NCBI GenBank assembly: GCA_029962745.1
Contig: CM057167.1
Span: forward strand, 19,124,054-19,188,053
Length of the DNA stretch: 64,000 bases
DNA from: Echinometra lucunter
Taxonomy: Eukaryota > Echinodermata > Echinoidea > Camarodonta > Echinometridae
Reading direction: 5' to 3'
Shown: positions 46,433 to 60,009 of the stretch, one piece after another
How positions within the stretch are numbered: position 1 is the first letter of the stretch
Layout: every line of letters starts with the position of its first letter
Made by a program: the position numbers and the translations under genes
Notes under the pieces: model-generated
Databases searched by the model: none
The model's input: only the letters and a program-made list of their open reading frames with translations
What the model was told of the DNA's origin: nothing

Positions 46433-46798
46433 CCTTTTGATAAGCTTTTTTCTTCAAATTAGTAACCCCAGTATTTTTCTGGTACCTTTTTTTTCAAAAA
46501 AGTCCTTAATCTGAAATGAATATATATTGACAGAATATATGTACTTATAAGTAGTTATAAAGTTGCCACTTTACATGAAAAACAATGATCTTGAACAATC
46601 CAGCACATTACCAATTCAAAGATTTTAGTGCTTATTTTGCTCTTAAGATTTTTTAGCACTGACTAGCAGATACTGACGTAACCAAAATGAGAAAGTTATG
46701 TGTGGATGTTTTGTTCCTTTTACTCATGCATTTGGCATGCATCAAAAGCTACTGGGCCAAACCTCACCATATGGACTATCTGTCACTAATGGATTAAA
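46433..46798 (+). mobile_element. Family A MITE, diverged copy (tandem, second)
   Basis: A second head-to-tail family A copy: TTTTTTCTTCAAATTAGTAACC.., GGCATGCATCAAAAGCTACTGGG.. ending CTGTCACTAATGGATTAAA. The pair forms an approximate tandem of 360 bp. Confidence 0.65.
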
Positions 46799-49228
46799 TC
46801 TTCCTGCCTATTATAAATCACTGGAAAGATTTATACACATGAACATGAGTGTCAAGAGTGTATTTTTATATCATGTATTGATGATCACAAAAGGATACCC
46901 AATATCACTGTATAATTACGTAAAATGCAGGCTACTTGTTATAACAAGGGATTCATTATGCATACAGTTGTAAATATGCCTATAAATCACTAAAATGTAT
47001 TGTCTATTTAGCTACAGAAACATCAATCAAGAATATTGTAAAAGTTTGTTTATCAGATACTAAGCACATATGGACATGTACGTAACTGGGTTATTTCAAT
47101 GAGCATGGTTAAGCTTGCTGAATTTCCAAAGCTGACAATAAAGAAGAAATACCTGAAACCAAATTAGTTATCTGACACAAATTATCAAAAAGATTTTGGT
47201 GATGGTTTTGTTTTCGAAAGATTCTTTAAAAAATAGACTCGTGAAAACGTGAAAAACACTTATAAACTGTCCAAACTGATTTTAAAATATCACTTTAAGG
47301 CACATCCGAATTGGATCAAGGACATCAAGTTAGTACACAATGCTTCACCCCATTAATGCATTGTCCGCTCTCATAGTATCGATGCACCTAATCACTCTAT
47401 GCTACAATGATAGCAAAAGTGAAACAGGGTTTATATTGCAATGGTTTCTCATTTATTTGCAAATGAAGTCTTGATGAATAAAATCTGAAAATGTTCGGCT
47501 GAAAGCGTGAATTAATTTCTTTTGTTCATTCAAGGCTTTCATCTCATCTGATTGTTAACATGTTTTGGATGTAAGGAACACTTAAAAAGAGCATTAATTT
47601 CAGCTGTTAGAGATAACTTTCATCACGTTTGATCCGAATGGGATTTCCCTCTTGTTATACTAGTGACCCCAGCCAATTAAAACAGATAATCAAGTCACGT
47701 TGATGAGATCTTTTCCTACAGTGACAGCCCTAGATGTAATTACTCCCTTCCTGTTAAGGTGTGGGGTGATGTTATATGACACTGAATACGAAGCATACAG
47801 GAAGCAATAACATAACATTTTAAGCCGAAATAGGAATGAATACGCGCTGTGAGAGAGCAGGAAGATGCCGGTAAACTTGTAAAGAATTGTTAGTTGCGAG
47901 GATGGATGTGCTATTAAGATAAAATGATTCTCAATCGTTCAGCATGTACATATAGGTCATAGGTCATAGGTCATTTGAAAATCAAAGTATGCAAAAATTA
48001 TAAAAATGTATAACAATGATTATCATCTCTCCTTCATGAGCAAAGAAGCCTAATGAATGATGTATACGTGTAAGACTATTAGACAACTAAAACACATATT
48101 CTGCTTGTATTGGAGGTTCCTTTTCAGTTTGTTCAATGACCAAATAGGATGATTTAATCTATTTCGAAATGAAAAGCTGAAAATGCTTAATTTAAAAAAC
48201 TATGGATATTACAATAATTTCAAAGTATATGCCATGAATCCATGAATTTTCATAAATGCATTCTTTGCTCATACAAGCAATCAAAGAGTACATTTTAGTA
48301 TGGGAAAATATATTCAGGACAAGTGTTTGACACAAAACGTGGACATTCAGGAACTGTTTGTACATCATCATTATCATAATCATCATCATCATTGTCATCA
48401 TCATAATTACTGATTATATTACAACAAAATGGCCTCCAATTAACACTTTAAATTCTACTTTTTGCTACATTCTCCATAATTCCTTTTCAGAGTAGTTACT
48501 CTTGTAATGGAGATTGTCTTCTGTTATGGGAAATTCATTTTATCAATAAACTGGAATGATTCATACCATCCAACCCTGAAAGATGGTTCGCTCATACTTA
48601 AAACAGTAGTTGAGCGCCTCATCAACAATGCATGCACTCATACAAGCTAATGCTAAAACACTTGACATTCGCTCCAAAACATGCACCCGGATGCCCGTCT
48701 GAAATTGATATATTGGATTCCCTTCGCCGAGACGATGTTTCATTAATGTGCTACTTTACGACCAATACACACTGATAAAAACACTAGAATCACCCCATTA
48801 ATTAAATCTCCATCTTCTGAGCAAATTGATGACACATCATATGCTCATCTTTCAAGATTGTGCCATAAAAAGGGACTTAACCCCCGCCCCCCTCTAGTTT
48901 TTTTGCTAGTGATATTGAAGGTATCTTTTATACCCTAAAAGAAACTTTTTGAAAATCATATTCCAATTTGGCGATTTGTTCATCAGTGTTTTCAATGAGA
49001 ATCTGTTTACTGGATAAAACTGAGACTTGTTCATGAAGGTTAATAAAGTTGTTAAACTTACTTAAAAAGTCAAAACATGTGTATTCAGGATGTGACCCAT
49101 TGCCATAAATTTGTTTTCATGGTAGTTTTGTTCTGTTACAGTTTCATTTTACGGAGTATAAAATGATACACATCCTCAAGGCTCAACCTCTATCATTTCT
49201 TCCGAGTTAGTGATACAAATAAGGCTGA

Positions 49229-49643
49229 TTAACCCATTCGTGACAGAGGTCCACATTTTGTGGTTGGCCTAATATCTTTTGATGCAAAGCCCTAAAAATC
49301 ATACCAAATACATGAGCAGAAAGAGCAAAAAAATCTACATTTACTGTGCCCATTTTAGTTGCGTCAATATTTGTTGTTTGATGCTGAAAATATTTCAAAG
49401 GAAAATAAGCATTAAAATCCTTAAATTGGCAATGTGATAGAAAGTTTAAAATCACCATTTTCCCCTGCAAATTGGCAACTTTTTGACTTCTCATCATAAT
49501 TTCTGTCAATTTATATTCATTTCAGGTACATGTTGTTTTATAAGAAAAATGTAGCAATAAAATAAAAATGTTCGTGTTGCCAATTTGAAGAATAAAAGCT
49601 GATCAAATTAGGCTTTAAACAATTCCTGTCATGAATGGGTTAA
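49229..49643 (-). mobile_element. TTAACCC 415-bp MITE (family A), copy 1
   Basis: Bounded by TTAACCCATTCGTGACAG and CATGAATGGGTTAA, with TTAA at both ends as in piggyBac-type insertions. It is an inverted, close copy of the element at 56673 and has the same length. Confidence 0.85.
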
Positions 49644-50735
49644 GGCCAGCATAATTACCAACTGAACCAAAAAAGAGTGTAAATATGGGTGTAAAGGAAA
49701 TCACAGGCACCGAAATTCAATGCTGCCACTGCATCACCTTTTATAAGCAAAAACATCAAATGTATGATATGAAAAGAAATAAAGAAACAAACCTAATTTT
49801 GCAACATTTCTTTCCTCTCTTCTCAGCTACCATACATTTTCTATAAAGATTGTTAAGCAGATTTAAAGGTAGTAGCCCACATTTGCAAGTGACACCCAAT
49901 CTGCACAAAAGTTTTACTTTAGATTGCTTTAAGCCACAGAAAAACACTCTTAAAGTTTTAGATCCCAGTACATTCCTGTTTAGGATTGAGAAGGAAAATA
50001 TTCAACACAAATTTTCTTTTATTTTCTTTGTTTTTTAAAAGCATCTTCCTGATGCTTTAAGAGTAAAACCATTCATTTTTCACTTATTCTTTGGAATCTT
50101 TCTTGTAAATTTTATAACATGACATTTTTACATAAATATCTGTCATTTAAAATTGAAATTGGCTTATTCTAAAACAATGTTGTGCAAATGTAAGCTACTA
50201 CTACCTTTCAAGAGTCCTTTCATAGTTATCAACACTCAGTGCACCATTGTTTCATCAAAACAGGTCAAAAGATTACCTCAACAGGTCATGAATCAAAAAG
50301 GTAAATAGGATGGGGGTCCATGTGTCTGGACACTTAACAAAAATAAAGCCTTCTCTTTTGTCTTTGGATTCAACAAAAACTATTCATTAAATAGCACTAA
50401 TCATCATCAATATTTGTTCTCTGTAATATCATCAAAAATAAGTGTTAGGAAATTTAGGAAATATTGCTTATAAACTTCTTTAAATGGCTGTTTTAAATTG
50501 ACTGTCGGGATACACAACCTATCCGGACACACACCCTCTTGGTATATTAGTTTGGTTCAAATATGAACACACTTTAATGAATTGCTTCAGTGCTTGCTTC
50601 ATTTTTCTTCCAGATAACATGCTGAAGATCGTTGCAGAATCACCACATTTTGCTGAAATTTGTTTAAATGGTTAAATGGTTGGTTATTTTACCTGACTGC
50701 TAAGAAAGCATGTGTATGCTTATTAGTACGCAACC

Positions 50736-50883
50736 AGAGGACCAACGGCTTAAAGTCCCCTCCAAGAACTTGGTAATGATGATTAATACCTTATCAAAGG
50801 GCATTAGCGCATCCACTTGGTTTCGAACCAGGTACTCCCGGTTACGAGACCACTGCTCTACCACTGAGCCACAGCCACAATTT
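50736..50883 (-). repeat. tRNA-derived SINE, Thr-like head
   Basis: The minus strand has TGGCTCAGTGGTAGAGCA (A box), a loop CTCGTAA (CGT anticodon, Thr-like) and GGTTCGAAACC (perfect B box), then a non-tRNA tail CTTTGATAAGGTATTAATCA. The acceptor stem does not pair, so I call a SINE and not a tRNA gene. Confidence 0.75.
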
Positions 50884-51939
50884 GTTGCAGTACTTTGAAT
50901 TCTATGAGAATATCAAGATGATGAGTAAAAGTGATGGTGTCATCAAAATGAGGTGATCTTTCGGCGTCCCTGGTTACACAAGAGATTAAAGCAAACACCT
51001 CCCTGCACCGTTGGGATCGCATCAAACAGTAGGGGAGATCGCGGGTAACGTTACACTCTCAATTCGAACTTGACACAGATAGCTCCATGACTGGAGTCAT
51101 GAATGTCATTAGTCTCCTTTCACAGGCCCCCTTGTTTTTACTTCACTCCAAGAAGGTTGGTTAAAATATGAACTGTTGGTTTAAAAATTGTATTTAAACA
51201 TATGGGGATTCTTTTTAACCAGCAGTGAATCGGTACATATATAGATGATCACGAAGATCCCTCAGAGCACCTTCATCATAGAAACAGCAAGACTTTCCAA
51301 ACTGTATCGTACTGTGTGTTTAAACTATCTTTTCTGGATGTGTAATCTCAATCAAAATGTGCCGGCATTCCTACTCTCTTACAACCTTCTGCTAGGCTCA
51401 CAATGATTTGCATCAGGGCTGGACATGTTATTTTTCAAAGCACTAATTCTGTGTCGAGCAATACAAAACCTGGATTTCAAAAAGAATCAATATCCTAAAA
51501 TAACACAGGTGCTAAATGTACAATAAAATTTTTTTAAAATCATATCTTAGCTCATATTTAAAAGTCCTATGTCATAAAAATATATACATATAATAACAGA
51601 CTACAAATTACAATACAATCTTAAGATATTAAAATCTTTGAACTTGATTGCGTGTGAGGCTATAGGGCAAATCTTTCATAGAAGTGTTTCAGTTGTTAAT
51701 TGTATTGATTTTAGCAAAAAAAGGCTTTGTGTCTGAAGACAGCTCAAGAAAAAACATATGTAGTTTCAAAGCATGAACAAGTTTCAGTTCTGTGTGATCT
51801 TCTTGATTTTTCTCTTTCACTTTGGCCACTGAGTGGTGAATATGGGGGGGGGGGGGCATATCCAGCCCACATCCCTTGTTTAAAAAGCAAAGCCGCATAT
51901 CCTATTAAAGTAAGGAACTTCAAGCTGGTGCTCCCCTTT

Positions 51940-52165
51940 TATTCGTTTATTTACTTATTCATTCATTTATATATCTATATGTATGTATCTATATACCTAT
52001 ATGTATGTATTTATATATCTATCATTCATTCACCTATCTATCAATCTATATCTACTCTTCATTCATCCATTCATTTATTTATTCTTTATCTATTTATTTG
52101 ATTATTTACTTATTCAAATTTTTTCAATTACTTATTCATTTATTTTGTTTGATTATCTATATATT

Positions 52166-52210
<45 letters not shown>
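51940..52210. repeat. TATC/ATTC-rich and (TTTC)n low complexity
   Basis: TTATT/CATTC/TATCTA mixtures run into a pure (CTTT)n stretch at 52164-52209. Frames here are Tyr/Ile/Phe/Ser artefacts. Confidence 0.9.
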
Positions 52211-52211
<1 letters not shown>

Positions 52212-53751
52212 TGCTTGCCGAAGAATTTCGTACTAAAACCAACAACCAAAAAATATGTCTTCATTTTGTTTGTCTGAAAGTCTTTTTGCACTCCTTCTTT
52301 TCTATATCCTGGATCTGCTCCACAGTTAATTACTAAATTAAGGAAACTAAATGAAATTGTGCTTATGGGAGCTTGCTTTATTAATACAATCTGGGTTACA
52401 AATGCAAACTAATACATTTTTGATGTTTTATACACATATCTAGTTTAGGAGGATATCCGTCTATTAAGCTGTGTTACGCCAAATTAGAGTAATATTTGTA
52501 CAGCGGACAAAATGACAATAAGATGTGCACCGTTCTTAGTTTCAACAGAAACTACCATAGTTTCTATACTTCTCATAGTTCATTACTGTAGGAGATGCCA
52601 ATATTTTCTTGGCATAGTTTACATGAAAACTGCTAATAATGTTTGAAAAGCAGATCAAGAAGGTTCCAATTCAAGAAGTGGGAATATCCTTCAGATAATA
52701 TTATTTTAAATACTTACAGTGTCATAGCAAGAGTAAATTTTAATTCCCTCTAAAGAAAAAGGAAAGAAAAAGGGTAATCTGTTTTTGTTTCTTTTGATGA
52801 GTAGAGGTATAGAAGAGGCCAGAAAATAGTGGTGGTGGTGGTGGTGGTTGGGGGGGGGGGGTAAGAGCAATATGTAGTTTTTGCATCATTTTTCAAGGGA
52901 GAGGGGCACAATAAAACAAATATAGATATGGGGGGGGGTGAACATGATTACTTTCTAGCACAATTAAGAGGGAACTGCTTGCCACAAAGTGATCAGCTAT
53001 GAAAACGAAAGATGTTAGCAGAAATCTACAGCATATCAACTTACATTGTATTGTTTTTATTGAGTTCAAGAATTTTGATTAAATCCCTTCATTTCTTCAA
53101 TGAACCCCCCCCCCCTTCCCCCAATCGCCCATGCTACTCAAGGGGGTCTATACGCTATAGGAGTTTATAACCTGATATACACACTGCGTTCTGGAAGTAC
53201 TGGTGAATACATGCCCTGTATTTCACCTTCAGCATTGTACATGTATAGTGCCCTCGGATCATTTTATGCAGTGAGTCAGTACTCGAAGATTGTCTGAGGC
53301 TCGAATCAAGCTATTAGAGGACACATACGGAAAACTCATCAACTGCCCTTTTTCCCCTCTATTCTAGAGTTCATAAATGTACAGTACTAGTACAGGCAAG
53401 CCTATACTTTCTGAAGTATAATTTGAATGGAACTATAGAAAAATGCCCTAGTAATTTTCTGTCATCAGTACTTATAATTTTCATCAAGAGACTTTGAGTT
53501 ATAATTTATTAATAGTATAATGAATGGAACAGATGCAAGTCCTATGTCAATACCCTAGCCAGAAATACTATTTATACACAAGTGACATACATGTAGTAAG
53601 TTTGATTGGCAGATATAGGCTAATGTTCGTCAAGGCAAGGAAACTAAATGCTAATAACTTGGGGAATGAATAAAACATTTAAAATCATATGTTTTTATTC
53701 AATGAATTATTAGTATTTCCAAAAGTCATTCAAGGGCTTATTTGGTGTAAA

Positions 53752-54275
53752 CCGGGGGGTCACTTCCATTGAAGAGTGGACAGCATCCGTGAGAAAAAAA
53801 CGTGGAAAAAGGGTATTTTTTCAGGGGTAGGTGCGGAATGCGCGAAACGTGAATAGAGTGTCAAAAACACCCAAAAATGAAAAAAAGCCCCCTAAATCAC
53901 AATAATCTAAAACGCAAAAAGGGTATGCAATTTGCACCGACTGCGGGACCGACTGTAACAAGACCCGTGAACGGAAAATCCTATAACATAATGAGACAGT
54001 GAATTATCTCGAGATAAAAACGGCTCCAAACTTCCAATGGACCCCACTATCACTCTCAAGGTATGAAAATATATCCTCGTTTAGGGTATGAATATCCCAA
54101 CAATTAATGAAATCCCTGTTTAGGGTGTGCAAATCTGGGACATCTGCACAAAATCCGTGTTTAGGGTGTCCTAGCGGCCTGCCCTTGAATCTTCGTTTAG
54201 GGTGCTTTTTTTAGGACGATTCTCGCGGATGCTGTTCACTCTTCAATGGAAGTGCCCCCCCCCCCCCCCCCCCGG
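53752..54275. mobile_element. Foldback element with GTTTAGGGTG motifs and TGTAAA flanks
   Basis: CCGGGGGGTCACTTCCATTG and CAATGGAAGTGCCCCCC..CCGG form TIRs, extended by AAGAGTGGACAGCATCCG against CGGATGCTGTTCACTCTT. TGTAAA lies at both flanks (left ..GGTGTAAA, right TGTAAAAA..), a likely target duplication. CGTTTAGGG/TGTTTAGGGTG occurs at least four times near the right end. Confidence 0.8.
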
Positions 54276-56672
54276 TGTAAAAATTTCCAGCTATCTTAGG
54301 TATATCAAAACTAAATGTCTCAGCAATACTGACTGATCTAATTTGCTGATTTTCCATCCATTTGGGGGATTGAGAAAAAAAATATTGTAATTTCCCATTT
54401 AATCATTTTGCACACATACACATCGACAATATTGGGCTTTATTGTTTTTTTTTTTTTTATTGATATTTCAATTGTTGTTTGTGGACCACAGAGGCTCAAA
54501 ATACACATCTACTGAAATCAAACAATATCTATGGTTCTGCTATATTCCTCTATAAAATATTCTAATCTCATTTCATATATGAACAAAATATCAAATAAAT
54601 ATAAACATTTTCACTTGGCCTCAAACTTTTGTATGTCTATTATTCAGTAGGCTTAAATTATATTCTCTAGTTCTATATATATCAAAGCCTTGTGGCTTTA
54701 GAGAATGAACACCAGCAAAACCACTTTCTAATCATCAATGCATCTCATTAAAAAGTGAAATGGAAAAACTAAAGGCCAATTCTGACAGGAGTAGTTGATC
54801 TTCTCAATTCAATCAGACCGTGAAATTGTTACGATTCCATGACGGGAATACTAGCGATGAAATTGACTATTCATACCATATTCTTTTGAACAATATAATC
54901 CCTGTTGAATTCATAACAGCATTTAGGAATATAAATGTACTGCTACAGAATTGAAGCTGATGATGAGTCATCATGCTTTTTTTGAAGGAAAAAATCGGTG
55001 GTGAGCAATTATGCAACAGAAAATTATTCAGAAGTCCTTCTATCGAAATTATTCATTCAAGAAGACAATGAGTTTGATGTATTCTAAAATAGACCAATTA
55101 GGCCAAGTAAAAATAATTCCTAGTTTCTCGTCCACATATTTTTAAATCGAGAAGGGGTTCCACGTTATTTGATATTTGTGTACATAAAAATGCTGTTTGG
55201 CCAATTTTAACACAATTTATTTTTCTTCAATTTCATTTATATAAGCACTTTACAGGCTAAAACACTGTGAAAATGCGTATCGATGATTTTTTTGTCAGCT
55301 CATTTTACTCAGATTAATATTTACTTCATTCTAGAACAAAGATAAAAAATAACAAAAGTTTTGAGGCAGGCTTAAAAATGATAAAAGAGGGGACAAGAAG
55401 CTATGATTTATTTTCATATGGCCTTTATAGTATTGAATGTTATACCTGCCCATTTTATGTTCTCTTTCATGAGAAAGTGTGTTTTATGTATACCAGGGAA
55501 TACTAATCATTACAGCAGATTGCCGTATGCCATCACCACTGTAATAAGTAAGCCTTGAATTAAATTGATGGAAGAAATTTTTCTGGCCTGGCAAGTGGTT
55601 TTTCTGTTGTTTTCTCTCCACATTCTAAAGAAAGCTTTTTAATTTTGTCTAGTTATGACTCATACATACACTGCTTTCATGGTTGCAACAGTTTTTTTTT
55701 TACAAAAATGATTTGATACAGCTGTTGTCATGGTGATTGCACTACACATATTCAGGTTGTATGTATTTGCCCTGATGATGACGGGAGAAGCTCCTTTGAA
55801 AGTGAAGCCGCATGACATCGTTAAATGACACAGAGTTTCTTAGTAGTGATTCATTTCACCTCCTGGGTAACGTTTTTTTTTTTCTCGTAATACTTTACGC
55901 AATGGATGACATGAGCTGAGATAGTGTAATATTCACCACAAATGCAACAATTTATGCAGTCCTAAATCTGCCATAGCAGTTTGTTAAGCCTAGTTGTCAT
56001 CATCTCAGAGGATAAGGGGGATAAAAACATGCAGCCATGTATATATGTAGTGCAAAAACAAGTATGCATTGATCCCTTCTTCCACTGAGCTGGTGTTGTC
56101 ATCATGTCTACAAAATTTAGGAACTCATGACTCTTAATAGCATACATGCACATATTTTTGATCCTTCTATCTAATGTTTTGACATCAAAAGCAAATTAAA
56201 ATCATGAAAACAAAAGTTTTATTGAAATAAAGCTTTAATTTATTCTTTAATTAGTAAGAATCTTTCAGAAGACCTCAAGATATCAAACAGAAACCGCCAT
56301 TCCTTGAACAGCGAAAACTCTCAAAATGTTCACAATTTCTTAAGGTACAGTAAATCCTCTTTCTAATAAACAGTTTTTTTCAAATTTGATGTGGACTCCC
56401 TTGACCATGTTATTAGTAAAAAAAATATATATATTAATGGCAAGATTTAATGACTCACGTCTAGTTTGATCCCTGTTGCAGAGTTGATGACATTTATCAG
56501 TCTATACCTTGACTGATGGATAAGCTTATCATGTCTAATCCACAAATCAGGGTTCATTTATTGATAATTAATGGTGGCTTTTACTGCTTGATTGGTTTTC
56601 AAGGAAAGGGATAGTGAAACTTATACGGATCCCAAAAGGATGTAGCCTGATTTTTCAATATGCATGTGTGGC
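54276..56672. other. Upstream region, no feature seen
   Basis: AT-rich, with poly(T) runs at 54448, 55690 and 55871. No coding exon or clear repeat. Confidence 0.5.
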
Positions 56673-57087
56673 TTAACCCATTCGTGACAGGAATTATTTA
56701 AAGCTTAATTTGATCAACTTTTATTCTTCAAATTGGCAACACCAACATTTTTATTTCATTGCTACATTTTTCTTATAAAACATCATGTATCTGAAATGAA
56801 TATAAATTGATAGAAATTATGATGAGAAGTAAAAAAGTTGCCAATTTGCAGGGGAAAATGGTGATTTTAAACTTTCTATCACATTGCTAATTTAAGGATT
56901 TTAATGCTTATTTTCCTTTAAAAAATTTTCAGCATCAAACAACAAATATTGACGTAACCAAAATGGGCACAGTTTGTGTAGAATATTTTGCTCTTTCTGC
57001 TCATGTATTTGGTATGATTTTTAGGGCTTTGCATCAAAAGATATTAGGCCAAACCACAAAATATGGACCTCTGTCACGAAGGGTTAA
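56673..57087 (+). mobile_element. TTAACCC 415-bp MITE (family A), copy 2
   Basis: TTAACCCATTCGTGACAGG at the left and CTGTCACGAAGGGTTAA at the right form TIRs of about 17 bp ending in TTAA. Internal landmarks are CTTCAAATTGGCAACACC and GCATCAAAAGATATTAGGCC. No coding capacity. Confidence 0.85.
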
Positions 57088-57499
57088 TGCATCAGTTTTC
57101 CTCCTCCGTTCATTTGACTAGCATTTTATGCTCTTAACTAGGTGTACATGTACTAGCATTTTACACAGTATATAAGATTGCAAGTGAATGCTAATACAAT
57201 TACGAACTGACAAATCCATTAATTTGGGCTCAAATATTCAGAATTCATTATATTCATTACATTTCTGAGATGGAACCTAAAAAAGGCAAATTTCTGAAAG
57301 TCATATTTCTTGCAGAAGTGCAAAGATGAGGAGTCATCATTCTTCTAACACCGCCACAGCTACTCATGGGGCAATTCTTTGAATTGTCAAATTCGACCCC
57401 AAATTGATGGATATGTCAGCATGCAAAGACATAATGAAATGTTAAAAATGAAAACATAGTGGACATTTACATTTCATTAGGAAAATGAGACCTGAATAG

Positions 57500-57915
57500 C
57501 TCACATACCTCTTTTACAGAAGGGGGGGGGGGGGGGGGTTCACATATTGAATTAGATCTATAACAAACATCTTTCCCATATCAGCCTTTTAAGAGAGATC
57601 TTTTAAAAGGGGAAAACTCATTATTGTAGCTCAGGGATTGGATGTATCTAGATATAGCCAGGTGCAAGCAATGAAAGAAACATAATTTTGCAGGAAATAA
57701 GACATGAACAACTTACATGGATAGGCCTACATTTGCCTTTTCTGCAGGGAGGTGGGGGGAGATATTATTTGATCAGAACTAGTAAACAAACATCCTTCCC
57801 ATAATAAATCAACCTACAGAGTGAGAGGTTTAAAGAAAGGAAACTGATATACCAAGCTCAGTGATTGGATGCATCACTATATCACCAGGTGCAGGTAACG
57901 AAAGCAACGTAATTG
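57500..57915. repeat. Two tandem units of about 225 bp
   Basis: AACAAACATC.TTCCCAT.., GCTCAG.GATTGGATG..ATC..CAGGTGCA and ACGAAAG..AA-GTAAT appear in order twice (starts about 57515 and 57740). Each is preceded by a G-rich run. Unknown. Confidence 0.7.
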
Positions 57916-59489
57916 CCAGGTACTGACAGTCAGATATTAAGGGTTCTAAGCCAGTGCTTTCATAAGAAGCAATGAGAGGCGATATCTCAGCCTGCTGAAA
58001 GGTCATAGATAAGTCAGATACATTCAGAAGGGTGAGGAATTCAAGGGTACTTTTAGATGTGACCTAGATGCATGCTCATGCAAGCATGAAACAAAAATTA
58101 CATTCAAAAGATACATTTGAATTTGTATTAATGATTATATTTCACTTAAATAAACCAATCAGCAAATTTGTATGATTTCTTGACATTTGAAGTTTTTTTT
58201 AAATACAATTTTATGTCAAAAGCATACATGTACATGTTACAGCTAAAACTTGAGTTCTGTTTAATAGAAACCTGAATTGCATTTTGAGAGAAACTGTCTT
58301 TAATTATTGATTCTGGAGTGGTTCTTTCATGTAGAAGAGAGACAAATTACTTAAAACGAAAGTCAAACAAACCAAATACATTTATATTTCTGTTTCATAT
58401 CTGACTAACACCTAAACTACATACAGAATAAATACCCACAGTAAGAAGGGCGACAAATCATTTACATCCAATTTTTTATCACTAATTATAATAGAGCCCA
58501 AATTTTACAATCTCTGTCATATTATAGAAATAAATGTATGGTCACATACACGTAATAACTGTGATGAAATGGAATGCAATGGCGACTGCTGTCAGACTCA
58601 ATGTTGTATGGATAAATAAACAAATCAAAAACTGAAACAAAATATGAGTCAGCATGCCTACATGCCTACATGTATATTAAACATTCCTAATTTGATAACC
58701 TAATTAGCTGTCACTAATGGGTTATTCTAATTAAGTTGGGAATGCAGCTTTCAAAAAGCAGAAATGATGGGGTTTGCTAGAGGTCCCAAAGGTTGATTTT
58801 GACTTTTTGCAAATATCATCAACAGTAGTATCACTAATTAAGAGGACATATTCATTTGGTTATTAAGCTACATGTACAACTGGGGCAGACCAATAATTGT
58901 CAGAAAGGAGGGGTGGGGCCAGGAAAGACTAAAATTTCTTCCTGATTCGGTAAATCCTGTAAGCAGTCTGAAAATGAACACTAAGAAAATCACTAACGCA
59001 CAAACCAAAAAGAGATCATCATATTTCAAAGACTTAATATCTTTGGAAGCCCTTCTGGGAATCTGAAATGGGAGAAAGAAGTCCATTTTAATTTCAAAGT
59101 AAAACGTCTATTCCTTTTCTTTTACCTTAATATGTGCACTTATAGTCATCTAATTTTTCACATGGCTTTGTTTGTAAATATCACTTTATCATCGAAATGA
59201 GAAAATTCCTCTTTCTGGGCTCAAAGAAATGCATTTCAACCCACAAACACCTTTTAATCAGCATGCCCGTCATGCGCCTGCTTTACTGGTGTAGCATCCA
59301 ATCAATAACTTGTGATTGAAAACAGGGGCAGTCATAAAGCTCACATAAAAACACTGCCGTGCCGAATTTGAGAGTTGAATACAAGGTATAGATGGCTAAG
59401 CACCATTAGCATGACTATTTCCCACTGCCTGTTTGATTGTTCATGACATTTAGAGGAGTGATTGCTGGAGGGAGAAATGTCAGGATCTA
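57916..59489. other. Upstream region, no feature seen
   Basis: AT-rich sequence. Overlapping short frames near 58870-59086 on both strands show no recognisable protein. Confidence 0.5.
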
Positions 59490-59634
59490 GGCCCTGTTCT
59501 ATAAAACTTGTTATCAATAACGTTGCAATAATTGTTATAAGCCACTGAAATCCTTGCATCTGATTGACTGAGAGAAATTTGTCATAGAATGTGGCAGTTG
59601 TTACTGATAACAAGTTTTTATGAAACAGGGCCCT
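59490..59634. mobile_element. Foldback MITE, GGGCCCTG family (copy 2)
   Basis: Left end GGCCCTGTTCTATAAAACTT and right end AAGTTTTTATGAAACAGGGC form terminal inverted repeats, with TTGTTATC/GATAACAA continuing inward. It is homologous to the element at 24178. Confidence 0.8.
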
Positions 59635-59916
59635 GATGTGCACTCATCTTTATATTCCAAGTTTATATGGGACCCTACCATGAAGGTATATTTTATGAAA
59701 TAATCATGTACATTCAATAGCAAGTATTAAACAAAGTTCATTTGCGAAAATTAAACGATGAACGCAAAGCCAACCAAGTGTATAATTGTTCAAATGGTAA
59801 GGTTTTCTTTTACATCCTTGTCAGTATTTTTTTTAGTAAATGTAGGTTTACTTTCTCTGTGAAAAGTATCAAACAACATGTTTCTTTGGAAAGAACTGCA
59901 ATGCACACACGACACA

Positions 59917-60009
59917 TTAACCTGGTAAGCACCATTTGACTTCAGTGTAACATGCCTTTTCCACAGACCCCAGCTTGCGTTATCTCTGGCTTAGTATTCA
60001 ACGGGTTAA
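59917..60009 (+). mobile_element. Family B short MITE
   Basis: Complete unit bounded by TTAACCTGG and TTCAACGGGTTAA, with TTAA at both ends. Confidence 0.75.

Larger units (their letters stand above)
45361..49228. other. Upstream region, no gene recognised
   Basis: Apart from the family A MITE pair at 46078-46798, this is AT-rich unique sequence. It contains a GGTCATA triplication at 47955-47975 and a short CAT/ATG run at 48365-48405. An ORF at 48561-48743 on the minus strand is considered and rejected as an SH3-like exon. Confidence 0.5.

Noticed and set aside
48561..48743. Minus-strand frame with TGIRVHVLERM..ALNYCFKYERTI as a possible SH3-like myosin exon
   Set aside because: Only scattered similarity to the class X N-terminus (G-RV-V-ER, then a tyrosine-rich strand), low-confidence splice sites and no phase link to exon 1.
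50810..50883. A functional tRNA-Thr gene
   Set aside because: A and B boxes are good, but the acceptor stem does not pair and the sequence runs on into a SINE tail.
58868..59086. Membrane-like small protein on the minus strand
   Set aside because: Hydrophobic stretch only; overlapping open frame on the other strand and no homology recognised.
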